Source of the DNA: Luteimonas mephitis DSM 12574
GTDB lineage: Bacteria; Pseudomonadota; Gammaproteobacteria; Xanthomonadales; Xanthomonadaceae
Length of the DNA: 64,000 nucleotides
Direction: 5' to 3'
Assembly: GCF_000422305.1 (NCBI RefSeq)
Contig: NZ_AULN01000018.1
Span: forward strand, 124,001 to 188,000
The stretch's first letter is position 1; every line of letters starts with the position of its first letter. Positions 1 to 9,152 of this stretch are shown here, in pieces. The position numbers and the translations under genes were made by a program. The notes beneath the pieces are model-generated. The model saw only the letters and a list, made by a program, of their open reading frames with translations, did not search any database and had not been told where the DNA came from.

Positions 1-1
1 G

Positions 2-2089
2 ATCGTGGTGCTCGAATCGATCGCCAAGGCGCGCGAGCGCGGCCTGGGCGTGCTGCAGGCGGCCGTCGCCGGGACCCGCGAGGTCAGCATGGCGGTGGTC
101 GCGTCCACGTTGACCACGATCGCGGTGTTCCTGCCGCTGGTGTTCGTCGAAGGCATCGCCGGGCAGCTGTTCCGCGACCAGGCATTGACGGTGGCGATCG
201 CGATCGCGATCTCGCTGGCGGTCGCGATGACCCTGATCCCGATGCTCAGCGCGCTCAAGGGCCACGCGCCGATGGCGTTCCCGGAGGAACCGCCGCACCC
301 GCAGTGGCAGCCGGGCCGGAAATGGCAGAAGCCGGTCGCCGCGACCGGGCGCGGCATCGGGGCCGGCATCCGCGGCTTCTTCTTCGGCATCGCATGGCTG
401 TTCATCCGCCTGTGGCGCGGCATCGTCGCGGTCGTCGGCCCATTCATGCGCAAGGCCAGCGACCTGGCGATGGCACCCTACGGTCGCGCCGAGCGCGGCT
501 ACCTGAGGCTGCTCCCCGGCGCGTTGCGGCGGCCGGGGCTGGTGCTCGGCTTCGCGGCGCTGGCGTTCGGGCTGACGCTGGCGGCCATCCCGATGCTCGG
601 CGCCGACCTGATCCCGCAGTTCGCGCAGGACCGCTTCGAGATGACGGTGAAGCTGCCGCCCGGTACGCCGCTGCGCGAGACCGACCAGCTGATCCGCGAG
701 CTGCAGGCCGAGCACGACAAGGACGAAGGCATCCGCACGCTGTACGGCGTCAGCGGCAGTGGCACGCGGCTGGACGCGAACCCCACCGAGAGCGGCGAGA
801 ACATCGGCAAGCTCACCGTGGTGATGGCCGATGGCGGCAGCAAGGAAGTCGAGGCGGCGGAAACCGAGAAGCTGCGCGCGACGATGAAGCGCCATGCCAG
901 CGCGCAGGTCGACTTCAGCCGACCGGAACTTTTCAGCTTCTCCACGCCGCTGGAGATCGAACTGCGCGGGCAGGACCTGGCGTCGATCGAGGATGCAGGC
1001 CGCAGGCTCGCCGCGCTGCTGCGCGACAACCCGCACTACGCCGACGTGAAGTCGACGGTGGAGCAGGGCTTCCCGGAGATACAGATCCGCTTCGACCAGG
1101 AGCGCGCGGGCGCGATGGGCCTGACCACGCGCCAGATCGCCGACATCGTGGTGAAGAAGGTGCGCGGCGACGTGGCCACGCGCTACAGCTTCCGCGACCG
1201 CAAGATCGACGTGCTGGTACGCGCGCAGGTGTCCGACCGCGCGTCCGTCGCCGACATCCGCCGCCTGATCGTCAACCCCGGCAGCGCGCGCCCGGTGACC
1301 CTGGACGCGGTTGCCGACGTGGTCGAGACCACCGGTCCCAGCGAGATCCACCGCGCCGACCAGGTGCGCGTGGCGATCGTCTCGGCGAACCTGCGCGACA
1401 TCGACCTGGGCGGCGCGGTGCGCGAGGTCGAGCAGCTGGTGCGCGACCATCCGGTCGGTGCCGGCGTCGGCATGCACATCGGTGGCCAGGGCGAGGAACT
1501 GTCGAATTCGATCCGCTCGCTGCTGATGGCATTCGGGCTGGCGATCTTCCTGGTCTACCTGGTGATGGCGTCGCAGTTCGAGTCGCTGCTGCATCCGTTC
1601 GTCATCCTGTTCACCATCCCGCTGGCGATGGTCGGCGCGGTGCTGGCACTGTTGCTGACGCGCTCGCCGGTGTCGGTGGTGGTGTTCATCGGCCTGATCC
1701 TGCTGGTGGGCCTGGTGGTGAAGAACGCGATCATCCTGATCGACAAGGTCAACCAGCTGCGCGAGGCCGGCGTGGCCAAGCGCGAAGCGCTGGTGGAAGG
1801 CGCCCGTTCGCGCCTGCGGCCGATCATCATGACCACCATGTGCACGCTGTTCGGCTTCCTGCCGCTGGCGCTGGCGGTGGGCGAGGGCGCCGAGGTGCGC
1901 TCGCCGATGGCGATCACGGTGATCGGCGGCCTGCTGGTGTCGACGCTGCTGACGCTGGTGGTGATCCCGGTGGTGTACGACCTGCTTGATCGCCGCGCGG
2001 ACGACTACTACCTGGCCCGCGCGAAGCTGTCCGGCGCCGAGGATCGCGACGCGCATGACGCCATCGCGGCCGACGGGGATCCAGCATGA
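2..2089 (+). CDS. RND efflux permease, C-terminal part (5' end outside window)
   Basis: This is the larger C-terminal part of an RND-superfamily (HAE1-type) inner-membrane drug/proton antiporter. The frame is already open at base 2, so the start lies before the window. The first visible residues, IVVLES, sit just after the usual TM4 proton-relay aspartates, which are therefore not visible. The rest of the N-terminal membrane bundle follows, then a periplasmic half and a C-terminal bundle with VVKNAIILID, whose Lys matches the TM10 relay residue. A stretch of roughly 90 residues between the two halves (about 85-175), with many aromatic and basic residues, looks longer than normal. A second RND permease follows 121 bp downstream, so the two may form a heteromeric pump whose adaptor would be encoded upstream. 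The substrate cannot be read from sequence. Confidence 0.9.
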   Translation: MVVLESIAKARERGLGVLQAAVAGTREVSMAVVASTLTTIAVFLPLVFVEGIAGQLFRDQALTVAIAIAISLAVAMTLIPMLSALKGHAPMAFPEEPPHPQWQPGRKWQKPVAATGRGIGAGIRGFFFGIAWLFIRLWRGIVAVVGPFMRKASDLAMAPYGRAERGYLRLLPGALRRPGLVLGFAALAFGLTLAAIPMLGADLIPQFAQDRFEMTVKLPPGTPLRETDQLIRELQAEHDKDEGIRTLYGVSGSGTRLDANPTESGENIGKLTVVMADGGSKEVEAAETEKLRATMKRHASAQVDFSRPELFSFSTPLEIELRGQDLASIEDAGRRLAALLRDNPHYADVKSTVEQGFPEIQIRFDQERAGAMGLTTRQIADIVVKKVRGDVATRYSFRDRKIDVLVRAQVSDRASVADIRRLIVNPGSARPVTLDAVADVVETTGPSEIHRADQVRVAIVSANLRDIDLGGAVREVEQLVRDHPVGAGVGMHIGGQGEELSNSIRSLLMAFGLAIFLVYLVMASQFESLLHPFVILFTIPLAMVGAVLALLLTRSPVSVVVFIGLILLVGLVVKNAIILIDKVNQLREAGVAKREALVEGARSRLRPIIMTTMCTLFGFLPLALAVGEGAEVRSPMAITVIGGLLVSTLLTLVVIPVVYDLLDRRADDYYLARAKLSGAEDRDAHDAIAADGDPA

Positions 2090-2111
2090 GGCGTGCACGT
2101 CCCTGCAACCC

Positions 2112-2206
2112 GTCCGGCCCGGCGCAGCGCGCCGGTCGTTCGGTCGGTCCGCGCGGCAGTGCCGCGCAAGCAGACCGATCTCACCCTGGTGAAGGGGAGG
2201 GCTTCA
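2112..2206. repeat. Dispersed intergenic repeat, copy 1
   Basis: About 95 bp between the two RND genes resemble 20968-21070. Shared blocks are CCCGGCGCAGCG, then GCGCGGCAGTGCCGCGCAAG with its internal palindrome, then a tail of the form TGAAGGGG(C)AGGG. In this copy the purine-rich tail also supplies the Shine-Dalgarno sequence of the downstream permease. Confidence 0.6.
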
Positions 2207-2210
2207 AGCC

Positions 2211-5200
2211 ATGAGCGTCGCGGAGTTCAGCATCCGTCGTCCGGTCACGACGATCATGTTCTTCGTGTCGCTGTTCGTGATCGGCATCATCGCGGCGGTG
2301 CGGCTGCCGCTCGAAGCGTTTCCCGAGGTCTCGCCGCCCTTCATCTTCGTGTCGCTGCCGTACACGGGTTCCACGCCCGAGGAGATCGAGCGCACGGTGC
2401 TGCGGCCGGCGGAGGAAGCGCTGTCGACGATGACCGGCATCAAGCGCATGGATTCCCAGGCACGTGCCGACGGCGCCCAGCTGTTCATCCAGTTCAGCGA
2501 CTGGAGCAAGGACGTCGCCATCGCCGCCTCCGAGGCGCGTGAACGCATCGATGCGATCCGTGACGAGCTGCCGGACGACCTGCAGCGCTACTTCGTCATG
2601 AAGTTCTCCACCACCGACCAGCCGGTGCTGCGGGTGCGACTGGCCGCCGGCAACGGCATCGACCTGTCGAACGACTACGACCTGATCGACCGCGAGTTCA
2701 AGCGGCGGCTGGAGCGCATTGCCGGCGTGGCCAGGGTGGATGTGTCCGGCGCGATGCCCAACGAGGTGGAGATCGCGATCGCGCCCGACCGCCTCACTGC
2801 CCACGACATCGGCCTCAACGAGCTGGCGCAGCGGCTGCAGCAGCTGAACTTCTCCGTTTCCGCCGGCGAGATCGAGGATGGCGGCCGGCGCCTGCGCGTG
2901 CAGCCGGTCGGCGAGATCGTCGACCTGCAGCAGCTGCGCGACCTGGTGATCAACGACAGCGGTCTGCGCCTGGGCGATATCGCCAGCGTGCGGCTCAAGT
3001 CCGCGCGGCTGGACATGGGGCGGCGGCTGGAAGGACAGCCGGCGGTGGGCCTGGATATCTTCAAGGAACGCAGCGCCAACCTGGTGGAGGTCTCGCGCAG
3101 CGTGCTGGCCGAAATCGAGGTGATCCAGAACGAGTCCGCGCTGCGCGACGTGCGCGTGACCGTGATCCAGAACCTGGGCAAGGACGTGACCAGCTCGCTG
3201 CTGGAGCTGGCCGAAGCGGGCGCCATCGGCCTGGTGCTGTCGGTGATCGTGCTGTTCTTCTTCCTGCGCCACTGGCCGTCGACGCTGATGGTGACGCTGG
3301 CGATCCCGATCTGCTTCGTGATGACGCTGGGCTTCATGTACTTTGCCGGCGTCACCCTCAACATCCTGACGATGATGGGCCTGCTGCTGGCGGTGGGCAT
3401 GCTGGTGGACAACGCCGTGGTGGTGGTGGAAAGCATCTACCAGGAGCGCGAGAAGATCCCCGGCAAGCCGAAGCTGGCCTCGATCATCGGCACCCGCCAC
3501 GTGGCCATCGCGCTCACCGCGGGCACGCTGTGCCACTGCATCGTGTTCGTGCCCAACCTGTTCGGCGAACGCAACTTCCTGAGCATCTACCTGTCGCAGA
3601 TCGCGATCACCATTTCGGTTTCCCTGCTGGCGTCCTGGCTGGTCGCGGTCAGCCTGATCCCGATGCTGTCCGCGCGGCTGAAGACGCCGCCGGCGGTGCA
3701 GAAGACCGGAGGCCTGATCCCGCGCATGCAGAAGCGCTACGCCACGTTCCTGCGCTGGACGCTGGAGAACCGCGGCAAGAGCCTGCTGGGCATCGCACTG
3801 ATCGTGGCGGTCAGCATCGTGCCGGTCATCCACACTAAGACCAATATGTTCGGCGGCGACGGTGGCGACGAGATCAACATCTATTACCAGTGGAAGGGCT
3901 CGTACACGGTCGCGCAGATGTCGGACGAGGTCCGGCGCGTGGAGGACTTCCTCGACGCCAACCGCAAGAAGTTCCACGTCAAGCAGGTCTACTCGTGGTT
4001 CAGCGAGCAGGGCGACGCCGGCACGCAGGTGACGTTCGACTCGGCCGACCCGGACCGGATCAAGTCGCTGACCGACGAGATCAGCAAGGCCCTGCCGAAG
4101 TCCGCGCGCGCCGAGATCGGCGTGCGCAACGGCGGCGGTGGCGGACCGGGCGGCGGCGGGCCGGGGCAGGATGTGCAGGTGCAGCTGGTCGGCGATTCTT
4201 CGCAGACGCTGGCCGAGCTGGGCCGCAACATCGTGCCGATCCTGTCGCGCCGGAAGGAGCTGCGCGACGTGCACGTCGACGCGGGCGACCAGAACAGCGA
4301 ACTCAACGTCCGCGTCGACCGCGAGCGGGCGGCGGCGTTCGGCTTCAGCGCGCAGGAGGTCTCGCAGTTCGTCGGCCTGGCGCTGCGCGGCGCGCCGCTG
4401 CGGGAATTCCGCCGTGGCGAGACCGAGGTGCCGGTCTGGGTGCGTTTCGCGGGTGCCGAGCACTACGGCATGGAAGATATCGCCACCTTCATGGTGCGCG
4501 CGCCCGACGGCCGCACCGTGCCGCTGCTGGCGATGGTGGACGTGTCCATCGAGCCTGCCGCCACCCAGGTCCAGCGCACCAACCGCCAGACCACGCTGAC
4601 CATCAAGGCCAGCCTGGCGCAGAAGGTCACGATGCCCGAAGCACGCACCGCGATGGAGGAAACGCTGAAGGCATTCGCGTTCCCGGCCGGCTACTCGTAC
4701 TCGTTCGACGGCGGCGCCTTCCAGGACGAGGACGAGGCGATGGCGCAGATGATGTTCAACCTGGTGATCGCGCTGGTGATGATCTACATCGTGATGGCGG
4801 CGGTGTTCGAGTCGTTGCTGTTCCCGGCGGCGATCATGAGCGGCGTGCTGTTCTCGGTGTTCGGCGTCTTCTGGCTGTTCTGGATCACCGGCACCGAGTT
4901 CAACATCATGGCCTTCATCGGCATCCTGGTGCTGATGGGCGTCGTGGTGAACAACGGCATCGTGATGATCGAGCACATCAACAACCTGCGTCGCCGCGGC
5001 CTGAGCAGGACCGATGCGCTGGTCGAAGGCAGCCGCGAGCGGCTGCGGCCGATCCTGATGACGATGGGCACGGCGATCCTGGCAATGGTGCCGATCGCGA
5101 TGAGCACCGGTTCGAGCGACGACATGCCGGCCTACTATCCGATGGCGCGCGCGATCGCCGGTGGCCTGGCGTTCTCGACCCTGGTCAGCCTGCTGTTCCT

Positions 5201-5318
5201 GCCGACGATCTACGCGATCCTCGACGACCTGCGGCACGGCACCGCGCGCGTGATCCGGCGCGCGCGCGGACCAGGCGAGGGCGAGCCGCAGGCAGCGGCA
5301 GTCGTCGGGACGCTGTAG
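2211..5318 (+). CDS. RND efflux permease, full length
   Basis: This is a complete 1035-residue RND permease, the usual length for HAE1-type pumps. The N-terminus (EFSIRRPVTTIMFF) is the classic cytoplasmic start and TM1. Two six-helix bundles and two large periplasmic loops are present. The TM4 motif is VDNAVVVVES and the TM10 motif is VVNNGIVMIEH, so the second relay Asp and the relay Lys of AcrB are both Asn. I recall this D-N/N-N pairing in a recognised RND subgroup, so it need not mean loss of function. A Gly-rich linker (GGGGGPGGGGPG, near residue 645) lies in the second periplasmic loop. The ATG is preceded by AAGGGGAGGG at good spacing. It is probably co-transcribed with the upstream permease. 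Confidence 0.93.
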   Translation: MSVAEFSIRRPVTTIMFFVSLFVIGIIAAVRLPLEAFPEVSPPFIFVSLPYTGSTPEEIERTVLRPAEEALSTMTGIKRMDSQARADGAQLFIQFSDWSKDVAIAASEARERIDAIRDELPDDLQRYFVMKFSTTDQPVLRVRLAAGNGIDLSNDYDLIDREFKRRLERIAGVARVDVSGAMPNEVEIAIAPDRLTAHDIGLNELAQRLQQLNFSVSAGEIEDGGRRLRVQPVGEIVDLQQLRDLVINDSGLRLGDIASVRLKSARLDMGRRLEGQPAVGLDIFKERSANLVEVSRSVLAEIEVIQNESALRDVRVTVIQNLGKDVTSSLLELAEAGAIGLVLSVIVLFFFLRHWPSTLMVTLAIPICFVMTLGFMYFAGVTLNILTMMGLLLAVGMLVDNAVVVVESIYQEREKIPGKPKLASIIGTRHVAIALTAGTLCHCIVFVPNLFGERNFLSIYLSQIAITISVSLLASWLVAVSLIPMLSARLKTPPAVQKTGGLIPRMQKRYATFLRWTLENRGKSLLGIALIVAVSIVPVIHTKTNMFGGDGGDEINIYYQWKGSYTVAQMSDEVRRVEDFLDANRKKFHVKQVYSWFSEQGDAGTQVTFDSADPDRIKSLTDEISKALPKSARAEIGVRNGGGGGPGGGGPGQDVQVQLVGDSSQTLAELGRNIVPILSRRKELRDVHVDAGDQNSELNVRVDRERAAAFGFSAQEVSQFVGLALRGAPLREFRRGETEVPVWVRFAGAEHYGMEDIATFMVRAPDGRTVPLLAMVDVSIEPAATQVQRTNRQTTLTIKASLAQKVTMPEARTAMEETLKAFAFPAGYSYSFDGGAFQDEDEAMAQMMFNLVIALVMIYIVMAAVFESLLFPAAIMSGVLFSVFGVFWLFWITGTEFNIMAFIGILVLMGVVVNNGIVMIEHINNLRRRGLSRTDALVEGSRERLRPILMTMGTAILAMVPIAMSTGSSDDMPAYYPMARAIAGGLAFSTLVSLLFLPTIYAILDDLRHGTARVIRRARGPGEGEPQAAAVVGTL

Positions 5319-5395
5319 TTCCGGAGGTTTTCCCGCCGCCTTCCTGCCTGCAGCGCGGGAAGGCGCCCACCCATGTCCATGCCGGAGCAGGATGC

Positions 5396-6112
5396 GTGCA
5401 CGCAGCGCTCGTCGAAATCTCGATCCATGTCAGCGTGATTGCCGCGCTGGCCGCGCTCCTCGCCTGGTGTTCACGCAGCCGGTTACGGCCGGGATGGCTG
5501 CTCGCGGCGTTGCTGCTGATGCTGCTGCGCGATGCCCTCGTGCTGCGCGGCTACGGGTTGATCCCCAACTTCGTTACCGGCAGCGACTGGGCCTGGACCG
5601 GGAAGCTGCTGGCCACCGCCGGCTTGCTGGCGGTGGCCGCGTTGCCCGGTTTCGGATTGGCACGCTGCGGCATCACGTGGCGGCAGGAGCAGGGGGCGCG
5701 CGCTGCCTGGCTGGTGTTTGCGGTGGTCGCGGTGATCGTGTGCGTGATTGCATTCGCGTACCGCGACGGGCCGGACACCCTGGATACGATCGCGTTCCAG
5801 TGGACGATGCCCGGCATCGAGGAAGAACTCTTCTATCGCGGCGTGCTGCTGCTCGCCTTGAACGAAGCGCTGGACTCCGGCGTCCCGCGCCGCTTCGCGG
5901 GCATCGGCTGGGGCGGCGTCCTGGCAAGCGTGGCCTTCGGCCTTGGCCACGCGTTGTTCTACCGCAAAGCGGGCCTGACATTCGACACGCTGGCATTCGC
6001 GCTCACCGGCGGACCAGCGCTGCTGCTAGCGTGGTTCCGCGCCCGTACAGGCAGCCTGGCATTGCCGGTCCTGGCACACAACGTTGCCAACGGCATGCCG
6101 GCGCTGCTTTAA
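5396..6112 (+). CDS. CPBP (CAAX-type) intramembrane metalloprotease
   Basis: This 238-residue polytopic membrane protein has the three ABI/CPBP (CAAX protease and bacteriocin-processing) motifs: EEELFYRG (Glu-Glu and Arg), FGLGHALFYRK with the first metal-binding His, and HNVANGMPA with the second. About six hydrophobic segments precede and surround them. Members are inner-membrane glutamate/metal-type proteases; bacterial substrates are mostly unknown. I chose the GTG at 5396 because it follows GGAGCAGGA and begins the first hydrophobic segment shortly after; no ATG lies in frame upstream within the intergenic DNA. It lies 77 bp after the RND gene and may be read through from it. Confidence 0.8.
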   Translation: MHAALVEISIHVSVIAALAALLAWCSRSRLRPGWLLAALLLMLLRDALVLRGYGLIPNFVTGSDWAWTGKLLATAGLLAVAALPGFGLARCGITWRQEQGARAAWLVFAVVAVIVCVIAFAYRDGPDTLDTIAFQWTMPGIEEELFYRGVLLLALNEALDSGVPRRFAGIGWGGVLASVAFGLGHALFYRKAGLTFDTLAFALTGGPALLLAWFRARTGSLALPVLAHNVANGMPALL

Positions 6113-6240
6113 CCAGACGCCGCGGACTGCGGGAGCGAAGCTTTCACGGGTCACCAGGGGCCGCGCAAACATCCCCGGCGTGCCCGTCCTGCGAGACGAG
6201 CGCAGCGGGCGCCGTTCGCCTGCAGCAGATGTTGCGGATG

Positions 6241-7461
6241 TCAGGCGATTAGCTTGCCGACGATCCGTGCGCCCGCCAGCCACACGCCGATGCCGGTGCC
6301 CAGGTTGGTGAGGATGAAGTTGAGCACCACGCGCGCGACCCGGTTGCGGTACCAGCCGCGCAGGGTCTGGGCGTCGTCGCGCAGGGCGAGGAAATCGCCG
6401 TAGGCGGGCTTGCGCACGCGCAGTTCGACCAGTGCGCTGAACATGCCCGAGGGAACGCCGGGCCGGAACGGCTTGAGCGGCGCGGCGATCGCGCCGGCAA
6501 GGATGCTCAGCGGATGGCCGCCGGCCAGCAGGCAGCCCAGTGCCGCCAGCCCCGCGGTGAACAGGATCCATTGCTGCAGCAGGTCCGCGCCAAGCGCGAA
6601 GCCGCCGCGCCAGAAGCCCCAGGCGATGCCGCCGAGCACCAGCGTGGTAATGGCCATGGTGAACCACGGCAGCCTCTTCTTCTTGCGGACGAAGTCGAGT
6701 TCTTCGCAGACCGCGCGCGGGTCGCGCGTTTCCTCGCGCAGGTAGCGAGCCAGCCCCTGCAGGTGTCCGGCGCCGACCACGGCCAGCACGTTGCGCGCCT
6801 CGCCGCTGGTCTCGCGCAGGCGCGACGCCATGTACTGGTCGCGCTCGTCGATCAGGGTGTCGTACAGGGCAGGGCTCTGCTTGGCGAATTCGCCGAAGCT
6901 GGCTTCGAGCATGTCGCCCTGCTTGAGATTCTCGATTTCGTCCTCGCCGACCTCGTCGTCGACCAGCAGGCCGGTGAGCAGGCCGCTGACCAGGCGGATG
7001 CGGCCGAAGAAGCCGAGCCGCGCCGAGATGCGTCTGAAAGTGACCCCGACCTCGCGGTCGATCAGGTGCACCGGCAGGTCGCGCGCACGCGCTTCGTCGG
7101 CGGCGGCCTTGAGTTCGGCACCCGGCTCGATTCCGAGCTGCTCGGCGAGGCGCCGCTGGTAGGCGGCCAGGCCGAGGTTGGCCGCGAACAGCGCCGCCTT
7201 GCCCTCGCGGATCACCTTCACCAGGTCGAGCTTGGCCAGCGCGTCCGGGTCGCTCAGCGCCTGCATGCGCTGGGTGTCGAGTTCGACCGAGACGGCGTCG
7301 AACGCGCCCGTGTCGACCGCTGCGCGCACTGCATCGAGGCTGTCGCGGGACACATGCGCGGTGCCGAGCAGGGTGTAGCGCACGCCGTCGCGTTCGACGA
7401 TGGCGTGCGGCTGGCCGGCGAGGGCGTCGAGGGGGGCGGGCGAAACGGTTTCGGTCGTCAT
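6241..7461 (-). CDS. TraB/PrgY-family membrane protein
   Basis: The 406-residue product has an N-terminal TraB domain (about residues 15-230), opening with YTLLGTAHVSRDSL and VSVELDTQRM and closing with VLAVVGAGHLQGLARYL. These are the conserved His, Glu and GxGH signatures of the TraB/PrgY/GumN clan. The C-terminal part has several hydrophobic segments (about residues 265-400), so the protein is anchored in the membrane. In enterococci PrgY/TraB proteins limit pheromone activity; the bacterial chromosomal homologues have no settled function, though a hydrolase-like fold is suspected. I preferred the ATG at 7461, where homology begins, over a start 20 codons further upstream. Its 3' end faces the CPBP protease gene. 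Confidence 0.78.
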   Translation of the reverse strand: MTTETVSPAPLDALAGQPHAIVERDGVRYTLLGTAHVSRDSLDAVRAAVDTGAFDAVSVELDTQRMQALSDPDALAKLDLVKVIREGKAALFAANLGLAAYQRRLAEQLGIEPGAELKAAADEARARDLPVHLIDREVGVTFRRISARLGFFGRIRLVSGLLTGLLVDDEVGEDEIENLKQGDMLEASFGEFAKQSPALYDTLIDERDQYMASRLRETSGEARNVLAVVGAGHLQGLARYLREETRDPRAVCEELDFVRKKKRLPWFTMAITTLVLGGIAWGFWRGGFALGADLLQQWILFTAGLAALGCLLAGGHPLSILAGAIAAPLKPFRPGVPSGMFSALVELRVRKPAYGDFLALRDDAQTLRGWYRNRVARVVLNFILTNLGTGIGVWLAGARIVGKLIA

Positions 7462-7573
7462 CAGGCGGTGGTGCGGTGCGGGCGGGGCGCCACGGCATCG
7501 CCACGACGGGGCCGGCAGCATAGACGCTCGCCCGCACTGCCCGCAAAGCGCGGGCTGAAAGGCGAGGCGTCGT

Positions 7574-8500
7574 TCAGGCGATGCCGTAGGGGAGCTCGGG
7601 CGTCGACACCACGCGTTGCCCGACCGTTTCTCCGCGCAGGAAGCGCAGCGCCGCGGTGATCACGTCCTCGTGCTGCGCGATGCGGTTGTGGCCGAGGCCG
7701 CGGGTGCTGAGCAGGCGCGAATCGGGCCAGTAGCGCGCATAGCGCTCGCCTTCGGCCCAGGGCACCTCGCGGTCGTCCAGGTCATGCACGATCAGCGCCG
7801 GGCGGGCGATCCGCGGGGCGTTGTTCTGGGCCTGGTATTCGGCGAACGAGGTGCCGACCATGGACTCGAACATCGCGACCATGCGCCGGCGCAATCGCGC
7901 CGGCAGCCCGACCACGCGCGCGAAACGCAGCGCCGCATCGACCGGGTCGGCGGCGGGCGCAATCAGCACCGCGCGTTCGACCGCAAGCCCGCGCGCCATC
8001 GCGATCGCGGCCGCGGCGCCGCCCAGCGAATGCCCGACCAGAGCTGCGGCCGGACCGAAGCGCTGGCCGACCGCGGCCAGCGTCTGCGCGAATTCCGGCA
8101 GCGTGGCGCGCCGTCCGCTGCTGCGGCCGTGCGCCGGCTGGTCGAACGCCACCACCGCATATCCGCCGGCGCGCAGCTGCTCGACCCACGGCAGGAAGCG
8201 CGTGCCGTGGCTGGACCAGCCGTGCGCGAACAGCACATAGGGCTGCACCTGTGGATCGCCCCAGACGTAGGTGTGGATGTGCTGGCCGGCGAGGTCGAGG
8301 TCGGCCTCCGCGGCGCGGCCGGTCGGCGCGGCGAGGGCGCGTTCGCGCGAGCTCGGGAACGGCGTGCAGAACAGGTCCCCGGCGCGGCGCAGCGTGGCCT
8401 GCGGGCGCAGCACGCCGCCCAAGCGGAAGCTGGCGCGCAGCCACAGGCGGAGCATGTGAGAACGAACGATCGTGCTAATTTTGGCGGAAGACGCAGGCAT
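7574..8500 (-). CDS. Alpha/beta hydrolase
   Basis: This is a 308-residue alpha/beta-hydrolase fold protein. The oxyanion region is AHGWSSHG, the nucleophile elbow is GHSLGG (Ser in the middle), the acid is likely in HDLDDREVPW, and the catalytic His is in GLGHNRI. The substrate is unknown; esterase or lipase-like chemistry is likely. The start at 8500 has GAGGTG at good spacing, while an internal ATG at 8455 has no ribosome-binding site. It lies 27 bp after the TetR gene on the same strand and is probably co-transcribed with and controlled by it. A sequence identical over 17 bp to part of the regulator's promoter lies within its first codons. Confidence 0.82.
   Translation of the reverse strand: MPASSAKISTIVRSHMLRLWLRASFRLGGVLRPQATLRRAGDLFCTPFPSSRERALAAPTGRAAEADLDLAGQHIHTYVWGDPQVQPYVLFAHGWSSHGTRFLPWVEQLRAGGYAVVAFDQPAHGRSSGRRATLPEFAQTLAAVGQRFGPAAALVGHSLGGAAAAIAMARGLAVERAVLIAPAADPVDAALRFARVVGLPARLRRRMVAMFESMVGTSFAEYQAQNNAPRIARPALIVHDLDDREVPWAEGERYARYWPDSRLLSTRGLGHNRIAQHEDVITAALRFLRGETVGQRVVSTPELPYGIA
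8461..8477. promoter_or_regulatory. Second copy of the TetR-gene operator core, inside the hydrolase 5' end
   Basis: AACGAACGATCGTGCTA here is repeated exactly, in reverse orientation, in front of the TetR gene. It covers roughly codons 8-13 of the hydrolase. A 17-bp match at two regulatory positions is unlikely by chance and suggests a second binding site. Confidence 0.55.
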
Positions 8501-8527
8501 GGCACACCTCGGGGTGGTCGTCGGGAC

Positions 8528-9127
8528 TCAGGGGGAGTGGGCGGTGATCCAGCGGTCCAGGGCGGCGTCACCGTGGCGCCGCGCGCGTTCGTAGCCGAAC
8601 AGGCCCGCTTCGTGGAGCATCGCCAGCGGGATCGCGTACAGCTCGAACGCGTACTGATCGGTGTCGCCGTCGCGCAGGTGGCCGCATTCGATCGCCAGCC
8701 GGGCGGCGCGCTCCAGCGCATCGCGCCAGCGCTGTTCGTTGTGCAGGACCTGGTCGCGCAGGACGCCGGGGCGGTCGTCGTACTCGGTCACCGAGCCAAC
8801 CAGCACGCAGCCGCCGGTCGCGTGCCGCCCCCATTCGAACCAGTTGCGCATCAGCGCCCGCAGGCGCGGAAGGCCGCGCGGCTGCGACAGGGCGGCCACC
8901 AGCACCGACTCCCCGAACCGGCGCGCCGCCGAATCGAGCACGGCCAACTGCAGGTCTTCGCGCGAACCGAAATGGGCGAAGACGCCGCTCTTTGACATCC
9001 CCACCGCCTGCGCGAGCGGGCCGATCGAGAGGCCTTCCAGACCGGTCTGGCGGGCCATTTCGTAGGCCCGGTCGAGGATGGCCTCGCGGGTCGCGGCGCC
9101 CTTGGAGGTGGCAGTCAGGCTGGACAT
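8528..9127 (-). CDS. TetR-family transcriptional regulator
   Basis: The 199-residue protein has a TetR N-terminal helix-turn-helix (about residues 10-58: TREAILDRAYEMA, then IGPLAQAVGMSKSGVFAHFG, then REDL) and an all-helical C-terminal ligand domain. The family works as dimeric repressors released by small ligands. The promoter just upstream carries an inverted repeat, and the same core recurs at the start of the downstream alpha/beta hydrolase, so autoregulation and control of that hydrolase are likely. The effector cannot be predicted. The start codon ATG at 9127 places the helix-turn-helix at the normal distance from the N-terminus. Confidence 0.88.
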   Translation of the reverse strand: MSSLTATSKGAATREAILDRAYEMARQTGLEGLSIGPLAQAVGMSKSGVFAHFGSREDLQLAVLDSAARRFGESVLVAALSQPRGLPRLRALMRNWFEWGRHATGGCVLVGSVTEYDDRPGVLRDQVLHNEQRWRDALERAARLAIECGHLRDGDTDQYAFELYAIPLAMLHEAGLFGYERARRHGDAALDRWITAHSP

Positions 9128-9132
9128 GCGGC

Positions 9133-9152
9133 GAACGATAGCACGATCGTTC
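9133..9152. promoter_or_regulatory. Operator of the TetR gene
   Basis: GAACGAT-AGCACG-ATCGTTC is a perfect 7-bp inverted repeat with a 6-bp centre, 6 bp upstream of the TetR start codon. This is where a TetR dimer would block transcription initiation. Confidence 0.65.

Noticed and set aside
2181-5237. Very long open frame on the minus strand opposite the second RND gene (1018 codons)
   Set aside because: It is a high-GC shadow frame: the translation is His/Asp/Gln/Arg-rich low-complexity text without motifs, while the plus strand encodes a canonical permease.
3890-5395. Upstream extension of the CPBP protease frame
   Set aside because: The frame is open far into the RND gene but the translation there is Arg/Gly-rich shadow; homology begins at the GTG at 5396.
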